From positions 1-49,559 of the forward strand of contig NZ_JAGGDJ010000043.1 of assembly GCF_017652985.1 (NCBI RefSeq): a stretch of 49,559 nucleotides of DNA, read 5' to 3'. This stretch comes from Paenibacillus artemisiicola. GTDB lineage: Bacteria; Bacillota; Bacilli; Paenibacillales; Paenibacillaceae. Made by a program: the position numbers and the translations under genes. Shown here in pieces: positions 33,298 to 41,531 of this stretch. The notes below the pieces were generated by a model. It saw only the letters and a list, made by a program, of their open reading frames with translations. It had not been told where the DNA came from and did no database searches. Numbering within the stretch: the stretch's first letter is position 1; the number at the start of each line of letters is the position of its first letter.

Positions 33298-34416
33298 TTA
33301 GGCCTCCTCGGCTGCGACAGCGGCGGCGTCCAGCGCCTGAAGCTGTTTGTTCTTGGCCAGCTTCAAGTAGCCGTAGACGTTCTGGAATTCGCCGTCCTCC
33401 ACGAACCGCAGGCGCACCAAACCCGCCGCTTCGGTCAGGTAGCCGCGCAATGCCGCGCCCCCGCCGCCGAGTACGTAAAAGCACTGAATGTCCGGGTTCT
33501 TCTTCCACCGCTTCAGGATGAGATCGAGCACCTTGTTCGCCGCGCGGCCGAAATACGTGTCCACGATGGGACGGATGTCCGCCTGGCCTTCGCCGATGCG
33601 CCGGATCAGGTAATCGCCGCTCTTGATGCGCTGGATCAGCTTCGCCCGGCTCGGGAACCGGTGGCCGTATTGGTCCTCGACCTCGCGGATGATGCCGTCC
33701 AGGTAGACGGCCAGCCCGAACTGCTCGCCCGTACTGAACTGGTTGTCGATGCTCATCCGTTTGATGACCGGAAAATCCGTCGTCAGCGCGCCCATCTCGC
33801 AAATGCCGATGCAGCCGTAGTACAGCTCCTCGTTGCGCACGGACAGATTGTCGTGCGTCGCCATGTGAAACAGCGCGGCGGCCCCTTCGATGGACACGAC
33901 CGCGCGCCGGATCACGACCCGGACGACGCGCCCGCGCAGCTTCGGCGTGGACAGGAAGGTCACCTCGTGCTCGCCGACGAGCCGCTCCTCAAACGACTTG
34001 TGGTATCCGGTGTACGTGCGCACGGGCAGCCCCGTGCCGACGATGTATTCCGCGACCTCGGGACCCTGCCCCTCCGCCGGCGGATACGCCCCGCTCGTGA
34101 GCGCCGCGTACGCGAGCGCGGTCAGCGCCACGATCAGCGCTTGGTCGCTCGTCGCCTTGTTGTCCGTTTCCTCGAGCTCGGAATTGTCCTGGTCTTCCAT
34201 GGCGAGCAGGCCGACGAAATACCGCTCGCGGTTCCTTTTCAGCTTCGGGCTGTGAATGCGCACGTCCAGCGCCTTCAGCGGAGCATCCTCCTCCTGGAAT
34301 ACGTGCCGCTCGTACCCGGGCGCGAGAATGCTCGGAATGACGACGGGCTCCGTCGCTCCTTCGAGTACCAGTTTCACGCTGTCGTTTCCTACGTCTATGC
34401 CTGCGAGCCTAATCAC
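33298..34416 (-). CDS. Chromosomal ParM/StbA-like actin-family protein
   Basis: A 372-residue actin-fold ATPase. Phosphate-1 loop GIDVGNDSVKLVL at residues 6-18, phosphate-2-like EMGALTTDF near 213-221, and adenosine motif YVLGGGGAALRGYL near 317-330. ParM-type proteins polymerise with ATP and often segregate plasmids, but no ParR-like adaptor or centromere-like iterons were seen beside it. It starts with GTG, with GAGGAGG 8 nt upstream, and is divergent from a bactofilin gene 160 bp away, suggesting a shared cytoskeletal role (inference). Confidence 0.87.
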   Translation of the reverse strand: MIRLAGIDVGNDSVKLVLEGATEPVVIPSILAPGYERHVFQEEDAPLKALDVRIHSPKLKRNRERYFVGLLAMEDQDNSELEETDNKATSDQALIVALTALAYAALTSGAYPPAEGQGPEVAEYIVGTGLPVRTYTGYHKSFEERLVGEHEVTFLSTPKLRGRVVRVVIRRAVVSIEGAAALFHMATHDNLSVRNEELYYGCIGICEMGALTTDFPVIKRMSIDNQFSTGEQFGLAVYLDGIIREVEDQYGHRFPSRAKLIQRIKSGDYLIRRIGEGQADIRPIVDTYFGRAANKVLDLILKRWKKNPDIQCFYVLGGGGAALRGYLTEAAGLVRLRFVEDGEFQNVYGYLKLAKNKQLQALDAAAVAAEEA

Positions 34417-34576
34417 ATCCGTGCCTCCTCTAAGCTTTTCGCGATCGCCTGCCGAATTAATCGGTATATGTGTTTATTCGGCCGAACGGTCGCGATTGTG
34501 AAGGAGACGGCCGGTGCCCGTTTTGCCGAACCCGATGCGATCATAAACCCGGTTGCGACGAAGGAGATGCCGACAG

Positions 34577-36268
34577 ATGTTCAAGTTTTGGAAAAAAGAC
34601 CGAATCAGCACCTTGCTGTCCGATACGTTCATCGGCGAAGGAACCATAGTCGAAGGCGCCATCCGCTCGGCCGGCAGCGTCCGGCTGGAGGGGCAGCTGC
34701 GAGGGGATTTGTTCTGCGAAGGAGACGCGGCGCTCGGCGAGACCGCCTTCGCGATCTCCAACATTACGGCCCGCAGCCTGCACCTGGCGGGACAGGTGAC
34801 CGGGAACGTGCGGGTCAGCGGCAAGCTGACGATCACGGCGACCGGCAAACTGGTCGGCGACATGGATGCGGCCACGCTCGAGATCGAGGAAGGCGGCGTC
34901 TTCCAGGGCAAGAGCGCCATGGACATGGGCGAGCCCGTCGTCAGCCCCGTCGAACGCCGGGGCGGCCGCGACCGGCGCGTGGCGGCCGATCCGAACTGGA
35001 ACGGCGAGGAGCGCCGCAGCGGATACGACCGGCGGAACCGGGAGGACCGGGCCGGCATGCCGCGGAAGTTCAGCTTCCGCGCGCCGGAGCGCGCCGTCGC
35101 GCCGGAGAATGCGGCGCCGGCGGAAGCGGGGCCCGAAGCCGCGGCAAGCGGCGCGGCCGAAGCCGCCGACCCGCTGCGCGAGAGCGGGCGGGCGTTCATG
35201 CAGAGCATGAACGGCGGCGGCGCGCGGGCGATGGCGCGCGCGGCGGGCGTCAGCGAGGCGGAGCGCGCCGCGCTGGGCGTGCCGGGACAAGCCGCGGCTG
35301 GTAAGCGCGGCGGCGGCGCAGTCGGCGACGGGGGCGCGAGGGCTTTTGATGCGGCGCGCGGAGCAGGCGGATGCGCCGCCGCTTGGGGCGTCTTAGGCCA
35401 TGCCCCGGTCAGCGGCGCGGACGCTGCGGCGGAGGCGACGTTCGGCCCCGCCACGGGCGGCCGTTCGGCGGGTGGCGTCAGCATCGACGAGCTGCTGATC
35501 GACGAGCTGGGCGGCGAATCCGCCGAGGCGACCTTCGTGGCGGGCAGAGCGTTCGCGCATGCGGATGAGCCGCGGCGCGACTTGGCGGAGCGGGCCGACA
35601 TGGAAGACGGGATGATGGGAGCAGAGGTTGCCGCAGGCGTAGAGGCGATAGGCGCCGATTCGGAGGAAGCCGTGGCGGCGGCGAGCGTGACTGTAGCGGC
35701 GGGCGTGGCTATGGCGGCGGGTTCCGACTCGGAGGCGGAGGAAGCCACGGAGGCGGCTTCCGTGTCTGACGCAGCGGAAGCCTCGGCGCCAGCTATCGAC
35801 GCTGCGACATTGGGAATGACGGCTGTCGCATGCGCCGACAGCAAAGCTATGAGCGCGAGAGTGATTTTAAGCGGGTTGGCAGCAGAAGTCGATGACGCCG
35901 AAGATGCCCGCCTCCTAGCGGAGACGCAAATTACCGCGTTGGGCGAAGCTGCAGTTCGCCGCGGAGGAGAGGCAACCGAGAATATCCACACAGCTCTGCA
36001 AGTCGCGGCAACGGAAGAGAATATCGAACACGACATTTCATCACGCGATGCGGGAGTTGGCGGGACAACCGAAGATGCCGGTACCGTTGTCCGCATCGCA
36101 GCGACGAGCAGGGCGAACATCGTTGAAACGGCCGAGGCACCGGACTGGCCGGTTTTCGAGCCGCGTCGGCCTGCTCGCCGCGCCGCCGTGCCGGCTGCCG
36201 CCCCCGCCGTCGGAAACACCGCAAGCCGAAGGGACGAGGAGGCGGCGGCACTGCTGCGCAACTGGTAA
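34577..36268 (+). CDS. Bactofilin with long Ala/Glu-rich C-terminal extension
   Basis: 563 residues. The bactofilin beta-helix lies at about 10-115 (TLLSDTFIGEGTIVEGAIRS, GSVRLEGQLRGDLFCEGD, LAGQVTGNVRVSGKLTITATGKLVGDM). It forms cell-shape scaffolds in other bacteria. An Arg-rich stretch follows (ERRGGRDRR, GEERRSGYDRR), then about 430 residues of Ala/Glu/Gly-rich sequence, probably disordered; most bactofilins are only 120-200 residues. AAGGAG at 34561-34566 fixes the start at 34577 rather than the earlier in-frame ATG at 34553. A strong terminator follows. A long open frame on the opposite strand is a G+C effect. Confidence 0.87.
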   Translation: MFKFWKKDRISTLLSDTFIGEGTIVEGAIRSAGSVRLEGQLRGDLFCEGDAALGETAFAISNITARSLHLAGQVTGNVRVSGKLTITATGKLVGDMDAATLEIEEGGVFQGKSAMDMGEPVVSPVERRGGRDRRVAADPNWNGEERRSGYDRRNREDRAGMPRKFSFRAPERAVAPENAAPAEAGPEAAASGAAEAADPLRESGRAFMQSMNGGGARAMARAAGVSEAERAALGVPGQAAAGKRGGGAVGDGGARAFDAARGAGGCAAAWGVLGHAPVSGADAAAEATFGPATGGRSAGGVSIDELLIDELGGESAEATFVAGRAFAHADEPRRDLAERADMEDGMMGAEVAAGVEAIGADSEEAVAAASVTVAAGVAMAAGSDSEAEEATEAASVSDAAEASAPAIDAATLGMTAVACADSKAMSARVILSGLAAEVDDAEDARLLAETQITALGEAAVRRGGEATENIHTALQVAATEENIEHDISSRDAGVGGTTEDAGTVVRIAATSRANIVETAEAPDWPVFEPRRPARRAAVPAAAPAVGNTASRRDEEAAALLRNW

Positions 36269-36319
36269 CCGTAACGGAGGCAACGCGCCTCCCCCAGCTC
36301 GATCACCGTAACCTAAATT

Positions 36320-36364
36320 AGGCTGTCCCTTCGTCATTTTCATGACGGAGGGACAGCCTTTATT
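36320..36364 (+). terminator. Rho-independent terminator of the bactofilin gene
   Basis: A long stem GGCTGTCCCT / AGGGACAGCC with inner CGTCA / TGACG and a short loop, followed by TTTATT. It lies 52 bp past the bactofilin stop. Confidence 0.92.
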
Positions 36365-36389
36365 GTTGAAACAAGCCGAGTCGCCGAAA

Positions 36390-36867
36390 GAACCGTACCT
36401 CGTACCGCTCTTGCCCCTCATCTTAGCGAATACGCCGAAAGAACGGTACGCGGTACCGTTCTTGAACCATCTAGCCGCCATTTTGCCGAAAGAACGATAT
36501 CCAGTACCGTTCTTACCCCTCAATTAGGCAATTTCGCTGAAGAACGGTATCCAGTACCGCTCTTGCTCCTCAAAACGGCGAATACGCCAAAAGAACGTTA
36601 CGTGGTACCGTTCTTGAACCGTTTAGCCGCCATTTTGCCGAAAGAACGGTATCCAGTACCGCTCTTGCTCCTCAAAACGGCGAATACGCCAAAAGAACGG
36701 TACGTGGTACCGTTCTTGAACCGTTTAGCTGCCATTTTGCCGGAAGAACGGTATCCAATACCGTTCTTCCCCCGCAATTAGGCAATTTCGCTGAAGAACG
36801 GTATCCCGTACCGCTCTTGCGCCGCAAACCGGCGAGCACGCCGAAAGAACGGCACCCCGTACCGTTC
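36390..36867. repeat. Ten-unit 51-bp tandem array, each unit with an inverted repeat
   Basis: Each unit carries GAACGGTA-5 nt-TACCGTTC or a close variant. The AGAAC positions are 36389, 36440, 36491, 36541, 36592, 36643, 36694, 36745, 36795 and 36846, giving steps of 51 or 50. Linkers alternate between two types, making a 102-bp higher-order unit. It fills the gap between the converging bactofilin and GH2 genes. Short open frames with 17-residue repeats run through it but have no start signals. Confidence 0.95.
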
Positions 36868-36900
36868 TTTCCGCACACGATGGCCGCGGGCCGCCCCCGA

Positions 36901-38658
36901 TCAAGTAAGATTGATCGCCTTGATCGCGTCCAGCGGAACCTTCGGCTGGCGGTCCTCGGTCAGCAGGCCGTTGACCTCCTGCTGCACGTCGGTGACCTGC
37001 GTGTAGCAGTAGCCGCAGATGTTGGGCGTCGCCTTGATCGCCTTCGTGATGCTTTCGAACCGGGCGAGGAAAGCCGCTTCGTCGCTCACCTGGTTGCCGT
37101 AGCCCCAGCCGCGCTCGTCCTTGAAGGCAATGCCGCCGAACTCGCTCAGGATGATCGGCTGCCCCCGGTATTCGTAGCCCTGCGCCAGGGCAAACCGGCC
37201 GGTGTTGAAGGCCTTCCCGTTGTCCGTGATCGCCTGCATGTCCGCGTAGCGCGCCAGGAACCGGTCGCCGCTTTCCTCGTAATCGTGCAGCGTGAGAATA
37301 TCCGATACCGTGTGCTCCCACCCGTCGTTCACGATGACCGGCCGATGCGGGTCGAACGCTTTGGTCAGGTGGTAGATCGCCTCCGTGAACTGCTGCTGCC
37401 GCTTGTCGGCGAACACGTTGCCGATCCCCCACGACTCGTTGAACGGCACCCACGTCACGATGCTGGGATGGTTGTACTGCTGGCGCACGATCTCCATCCA
37501 TTCGCGCGTGAACCGCTCGACGGCCTCGTCGTTGAACTCGTACGTCGCCGGGGCCTCCGACCAGACGAGCACGCCCTTCACGTCGCACCAATAGAGGAAC
37601 CGCGCGTCCTCGATCTTCTGATGCTTCCGCACGCCGTTGTAGCCCATCGCGAGAATCGCGTCGATGTCCGCGATGATGGCTTCCTCCGACGGCGGAGTGA
37701 GATGGCTGTCCGTCCAGTAGCCCTGGTCCAGGATAAGCCGCTGATACAGCTGATCATAGTTGAGCAGCATCTGGCCGTTTACGATGGAGATTTTGCGCAG
37801 GCCGAAATACGACGCTACGCGGTCGACGACGCGGTCGCCCTCGCGAAGCTCGAAGTCCACCTCGTACAGCTTCGGGTTCCCGGGACGCCAGTGCTCCACG
37901 CGCCATTCCCGCTTCTCGCTGACCAGATCCACCGTCGCCGAGAACGCCGCCCGGTCGACGAGCTGCGCCGTCTCCTTGATCAGCTCGCCGTCCATGCGGA
38001 TGGACGTCGTCAGCCGCAGCGGCGCCGCGCCGCCCGCGCCCTTCACCCGATAGTCGAAGCGGACCGCGTTCGCGTCGACGTCCGGCGTTATTTTCACCGA
38101 CTCGACATGGCTCGGATGGACGTACTCCAGCCAAACCGTCTGCCAAATGCCCGTCGTCTGCACGTACCAGCACCCGAAGTTCGCGCCCCGCCAGCGCTGC
38201 TTGCCCCGCGGCTGCGTGCCGCTCTCGCTGTCCTCCGCTTTCACGATCAGCACGTTCTCGCCGTCCGGCCGGAGATGCGGCGTCACGTCGAACGAGAACG
38301 CGGCGTAGCCGCCCTCGTGGCTGCCGACGTACGCGCCGTTCACCCACACCTTCGCCACGTAGTCCACGCCTTGAAAATGCAGGAGGATCCGGTTCCCCCG
38401 CTGCGCCTCCGGCACGTCGAAGGTCCGGCGGTACCAAACGCGGGCATGCGCGGTCTCGTCGCCGATGCCGCTCGCCTTCGTCTCGTACGCGAACGGAACG
38501 TTAATTCGGCGGTCGCCGTTAAACGCGCGGAACCAGCCTTGCGCCTCGCCTTCGTCTCCGTCGTCGAAACGGAAATCCCACGTTCCGTTCAAGTTTTGCC
38601 AGTCCTTGCGGACGAATTGCGGCCGCGGATAATCCGGGCGGTAACTGCTGAGCGTCAT
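36901..38658 (-). CDS. Glycoside hydrolase family 2 enzyme (short type)
   Basis: A 585-residue retaining glycosidase, no signal peptide, so probably cytoplasmic. GH2 sugar-binding domain (PQFVRKDWQNLNGTWDF, VWYRRTFDVP, HFQGVDYVAKVWVNG), then an immunoglobulin-like domain, then a TIM barrel with acid/base Glu in VPFNESWG near 405 and nucleophile Glu in IILSEFGG near 500. The substrate (beta-galactoside, glucuronide or arabinopyranoside) cannot be fixed. AAGGTG precedes the ATG. Last gene of the glycan operon; the inverted-repeat array follows at once. Confidence 0.92.
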   Translation of the reverse strand: MTLSSYRPDYPRPQFVRKDWQNLNGTWDFRFDDGDEGEAQGWFRAFNGDRRINVPFAYETKASGIGDETAHARVWYRRTFDVPEAQRGNRILLHFQGVDYVAKVWVNGAYVGSHEGGYAAFSFDVTPHLRPDGENVLIVKAEDSESGTQPRGKQRWRGANFGCWYVQTTGIWQTVWLEYVHPSHVESVKITPDVDANAVRFDYRVKGAGGAAPLRLTTSIRMDGELIKETAQLVDRAAFSATVDLVSEKREWRVEHWRPGNPKLYEVDFELREGDRVVDRVASYFGLRKISIVNGQMLLNYDQLYQRLILDQGYWTDSHLTPPSEEAIIADIDAILAMGYNGVRKHQKIEDARFLYWCDVKGVLVWSEAPATYEFNDEAVERFTREWMEIVRQQYNHPSIVTWVPFNESWGIGNVFADKRQQQFTEAIYHLTKAFDPHRPVIVNDGWEHTVSDILTLHDYEESGDRFLARYADMQAITDNGKAFNTGRFALAQGYEYRGQPIILSEFGGIAFKDERGWGYGNQVSDEAAFLARFESITKAIKATPNICGYCYTQVTDVQQEVNGLLTEDRQPKVPLDAIKAINLT

Positions 38659-38763
38659 CGCGATTCACCTTGCTTTCTGGTTGTTCAACGAGCTGCATGA
38701 GCCGCTGTAGGAGAATGGAGGATTGCCGACATAACAAAACAAAACACAACGCATTATCTTTCA

Positions 38764-41229
38764 TTAAGAAACGGGATCGATCCGAAACCCGTCGAATCGG
38801 GCGGCGCCGCCCGTGGCCTTGAGCCCCGCCCGGCCGTGCAGGAGCGCTTGGCCGCCGTTATCGTCATAGACGATGACCGGCTTCGCCGCGCCGCCCGCGT
38901 ACACGGACAGGACGGTACCGGACGCGGTCACCTTCAGCCGCACCGGATCGCCGGGCTTCGCCGCGGGCAGCGCCGCGTCGGCCAGCGGCACGGTATCGTA
39001 GTTATGCCGCGCCAGATGAACGCCGGCGCCGTCGACATAGACATAGTAGCCGCGCAGGAAGTCGTCGCGGTTTTGGTTCAGCTCCATGCCGTTGGCCGGA
39101 TCGGTGACGCGGGCGAGCAGGCCCGCCGTCCCGCCGTCCGCCGGCACGGTCACGTCCGCCTGGACCGAATAATCGGTCCAGCCGTCGTCGCCGGTCAGGA
39201 TTTTGCCGCTCTCGGCCGACGACACGCGAAGCTGTCCGTCCTTCACGGACCAGACGCCTTCGAAGCGCGTCCAGCCCGGAATGTTCTTGACGTCGAAATC
39301 GTCCCGCTTCGCCACGACCTGCGCGTACGGCGACACGTCGAACCAATCGGCGTCGAGCTTTCCCTGCTCGACCTCGAGCGTCCAGCGGTGGTAGCCGGCC
39401 TTCAGCTCCGCGCCATGCACGGATACCGTCCGCCACGCCGAAGGCCCCGGCGCCGGCTTCAATTCCAGGTCCCCGCCGACGGGCTTGCCGTCCTCCGTCA
39501 GGCGGAAGCGCGCCCCGTCCGGACCGGCGGCGGCGCGGAAGTCGATGCTGTACGCGCCGTCCTTGGCCACGCGGACGCGGTAGGTCAGCGGCTTGGCCGC
39601 GTCGAGCTTCGCCGCCGCGAGCCCGCCGCCGCCGTCGTCGCGCAGCCCGTACGTCCGCGCGAGACCGGCTTCGTCCGCATGCGCGTCGACGCGGCCGGGC
39701 AGCGGCGCGTACGCCTGGCCGGCGCCGCTGCCGCCCACCGAGCCGCTAAAGGCGACGTAGCCGAAGCGCGCCTGCGCGCCGTCGACCGCGTAGCCGATCC
39801 GCCCGGCGCCGAGCGCCTCGCCGTCTTCATCGGACGGCAGCGTCAGCGTCAGGAGATGCATGCCGGCCGCGTACAGCGCCAGCGCGTTGCCGTTCTTCTC
39901 CAGCCGGATCGCCTGCAGCTGGCCCATGTCCAGATTCGCCGGCGCGCTCGCATACGCCGGCGGCTCGGACCGGCCGTCGCGGACGACCCGTACCTCGAAC
40001 CGGCGCTCGGCCTCGTGCCACAGCGCAAGTCCGTAATTGCGGTCGTCCTTGTACGAGAAGACGACGCCCGCCTCGCCCGTCGCCCCGGACAGCTGCCGAA
40101 CGTGGAATTCCGCCGTGTAGTCCGCGCCCGTCTCCTTGCCGGCCAGCAGCAGGGACAGCCCGTCCTTGCCCGCGGCGTCCGCCGCCAAGCCCTCGCCCGT
40201 CTTCACGGACCAATCGGCCGCTGCTCCCTTGCGCTTCCAAGCGCCGCCGAGCCGATCCCGCTCGAACCGGTCGGCGAACGCGGGCAGCCCCGGCGCCGGC
40301 TGCGGCTCCGACGTCGGGCCGGCCGCGCGAAGCAGCCCGCCGTCCCAGACGAGCCGGTCGAGGTTCAGATGCCGCAGCGGCCCGACGACGCCGTGTCCCT
40401 CCAGGTTATGGTACACGATGTAGGACGTGTCCAGATCGGGTCCCGTCACGATGGAGTTGTGGCCGAGTCCGACCGTCGCGCCTTCCGTGCGCAGCAGCAC
40501 GGGATTGTTCGGCTGCCCCGCGAAGCCCCGCAGCGGCGAATCGCTGACGGCGGCATCGACGCGGTAGCCCGCGCTGAACACGTGATTGCCCGTATACGTC
40601 ATGTAATACTTGCCGTCATGCTTGAACACGGTCGGCCCTTCGGTCCAGCCGCCCATATACGCGCCCGTCTGCGACTCTTCCGGCGCGACGGTCAGCGGGT
40701 CCGTCATCGGCGCGCCTTGAATGCCCGCCGGTCCCGCGTAATAGAAATACCACTGCCCGTCGTCGTCCACGAACGTCGTGCCGTCGATCGTCCGGCCGAA
40801 ATTGCCGGTCGCGACCTTGAACGGCCCCGTCGGCTTGTCGGCGACGAGCACGTAATGCCCTTGGCCCGCCGGCGACGTGTACATGTAGAACTTGCCGTTC
40901 CAATACCGGACCTCCGGCGCGTAAGCGCCCGTCGTGACCGGGTCCTCCGCGCACAGCCCCTCGTACGTCCAGTCGACGAGATCGGCCGAACGCCACACCT
41001 TGACGCCGGCGTCCGTATCCCGCGTGCTCACGTACAGATAGTAATAGCCGTCGTAAGCGAAGACGAACGGATCGCCGAGGCCGTAGTCGCCCCATTCGTC
41101 GGCCAGCTTGACCGGATTGGAATAGGTGCGCTCCGGCGGCTTCGGCGCGTCGTTCCCGTTCAAGGCGCACCCGCTTCCCGCGATGCAGAGCGCGGCGGCA
41201 AGCAGTCCGGTCCGTTTGAGCTTGGACAT
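38764..41229 (-). CDS. Glycoside hydrolase family 43 lipoprotein with C-terminal accessory domains
   Basis: 821 residues; the signal peptide ends at Cys21 (AGSGC). The GH43 five-bladed propeller lies at about 35-325: base Asp in GLGDPFVFAYDG, a further Asp in DGTTFVDDDGQWYFYYAG, and acid Glu in GGWTEGPTVFKHDGKYY. Two LamG/DUF1080-like sandwich domains follow (about 330-500 and 645-820), with a carbohydrate-binding-like module between. GH43 members cleave arabinan or xylan side chains. Surface anchoring fits trimming the polymer before import by the upstream ABC system. GGAGGGG precedes the ATG. Confidence 0.9.
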   Translation of the reverse strand: MSKLKRTGLLAAALCIAGSGCALNGNDAPKPPERTYSNPVKLADEWGDYGLGDPFVFAYDGYYYLYVSTRDTDAGVKVWRSADLVDWTYEGLCAEDPVTTGAYAPEVRYWNGKFYMYTSPAGQGHYVLVADKPTGPFKVATGNFGRTIDGTTFVDDDGQWYFYYAGPAGIQGAPMTDPLTVAPEESQTGAYMGGWTEGPTVFKHDGKYYMTYTGNHVFSAGYRVDAAVSDSPLRGFAGQPNNPVLLRTEGATVGLGHNSIVTGPDLDTSYIVYHNLEGHGVVGPLRHLNLDRLVWDGGLLRAAGPTSEPQPAPGLPAFADRFERDRLGGAWKRKGAAADWSVKTGEGLAADAAGKDGLSLLLAGKETGADYTAEFHVRQLSGATGEAGVVFSYKDDRNYGLALWHEAERRFEVRVVRDGRSEPPAYASAPANLDMGQLQAIRLEKNGNALALYAAGMHLLTLTLPSDEDGEALGAGRIGYAVDGAQARFGYVAFSGSVGGSGAGQAYAPLPGRVDAHADEAGLARTYGLRDDGGGGLAAAKLDAAKPLTYRVRVAKDGAYSIDFRAAAGPDGARFRLTEDGKPVGGDLELKPAPGPSAWRTVSVHGAELKAGYHRWTLEVEQGKLDADWFDVSPYAQVVAKRDDFDVKNIPGWTRFEGVWSVKDGQLRVSSAESGKILTGDDGWTDYSVQADVTVPADGGTAGLLARVTDPANGMELNQNRDDFLRGYYVYVDGAGVHLARHNYDTVPLADAALPAAKPGDPVRLKVTASGTVLSVYAGGAAKPVIVYDDNGGQALLHGRAGLKATGGAARFDGFRIDPVS

Positions 41230-41310
41230 GGCGATGCCCCTCCGTTCGGCGAGTTTGAGCTTGCTTTCTCTTGCTTTCTATTGAAGGTAAAATCTAAAGG
41301 TAAATTCCGC

Positions 41311-41506
41311 GAACGTACAAGCCGCGAACGCACAAACTATTGCACGAAACTATTGAACGTACGATTTATCGTATGCGCAATCTATGAACCTACCATCTAT
41401 GAACGCGCAATCTATGAACGTGCGATCGATTGAACCTGCACTTTATGAACCTGCACTTTGTAAACTTGTACTTTACGAACCCGCAAATTACGAACCAGCA
41501 ATCAAA
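41311..41506. repeat. 15-bp tandem minisatellite inside the glycosidase operon
   Basis: Units like TGAACCTGCACTTTA: GAAC or its variant at 41386, 41401, 41416, 41432, 41447, 41462, 41477 and 41492 gives steps of 15 or 16, with less regular copies from 41311. It fills the 302-bp gap between the GH2 and GH43 genes. No promoter was identified there. Confidence 0.88.
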
Positions 41507-41531
41507 CCGCTTGCCGGCTCCGGCCTTCCAA

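Noticed and set aside
34474..36306. 610-codon minus-strand frame opposite the bactofilin gene
   Set aside because: Ala/Ser/Pro-rich, no domain and no ribosome site; the bactofilin core on the other strand is unmistakable.
36342..36781. Two plus-strand open frames (36342-36527 and 36563-36781) with 17-residue repeats
   Set aside because: They run through a terminator and the inverted-repeat array, lack ribosome sites, and a 50-bp unit breaks the frame between them. The 51-bp period being a multiple of three explains the apparent coding.
36390..36867. CRISPR array
   Set aside because: Regular spacing suggested it, but the linkers between dyads are themselves repeated (102-bp higher order), there are no unique spacers, and no cas genes are near.
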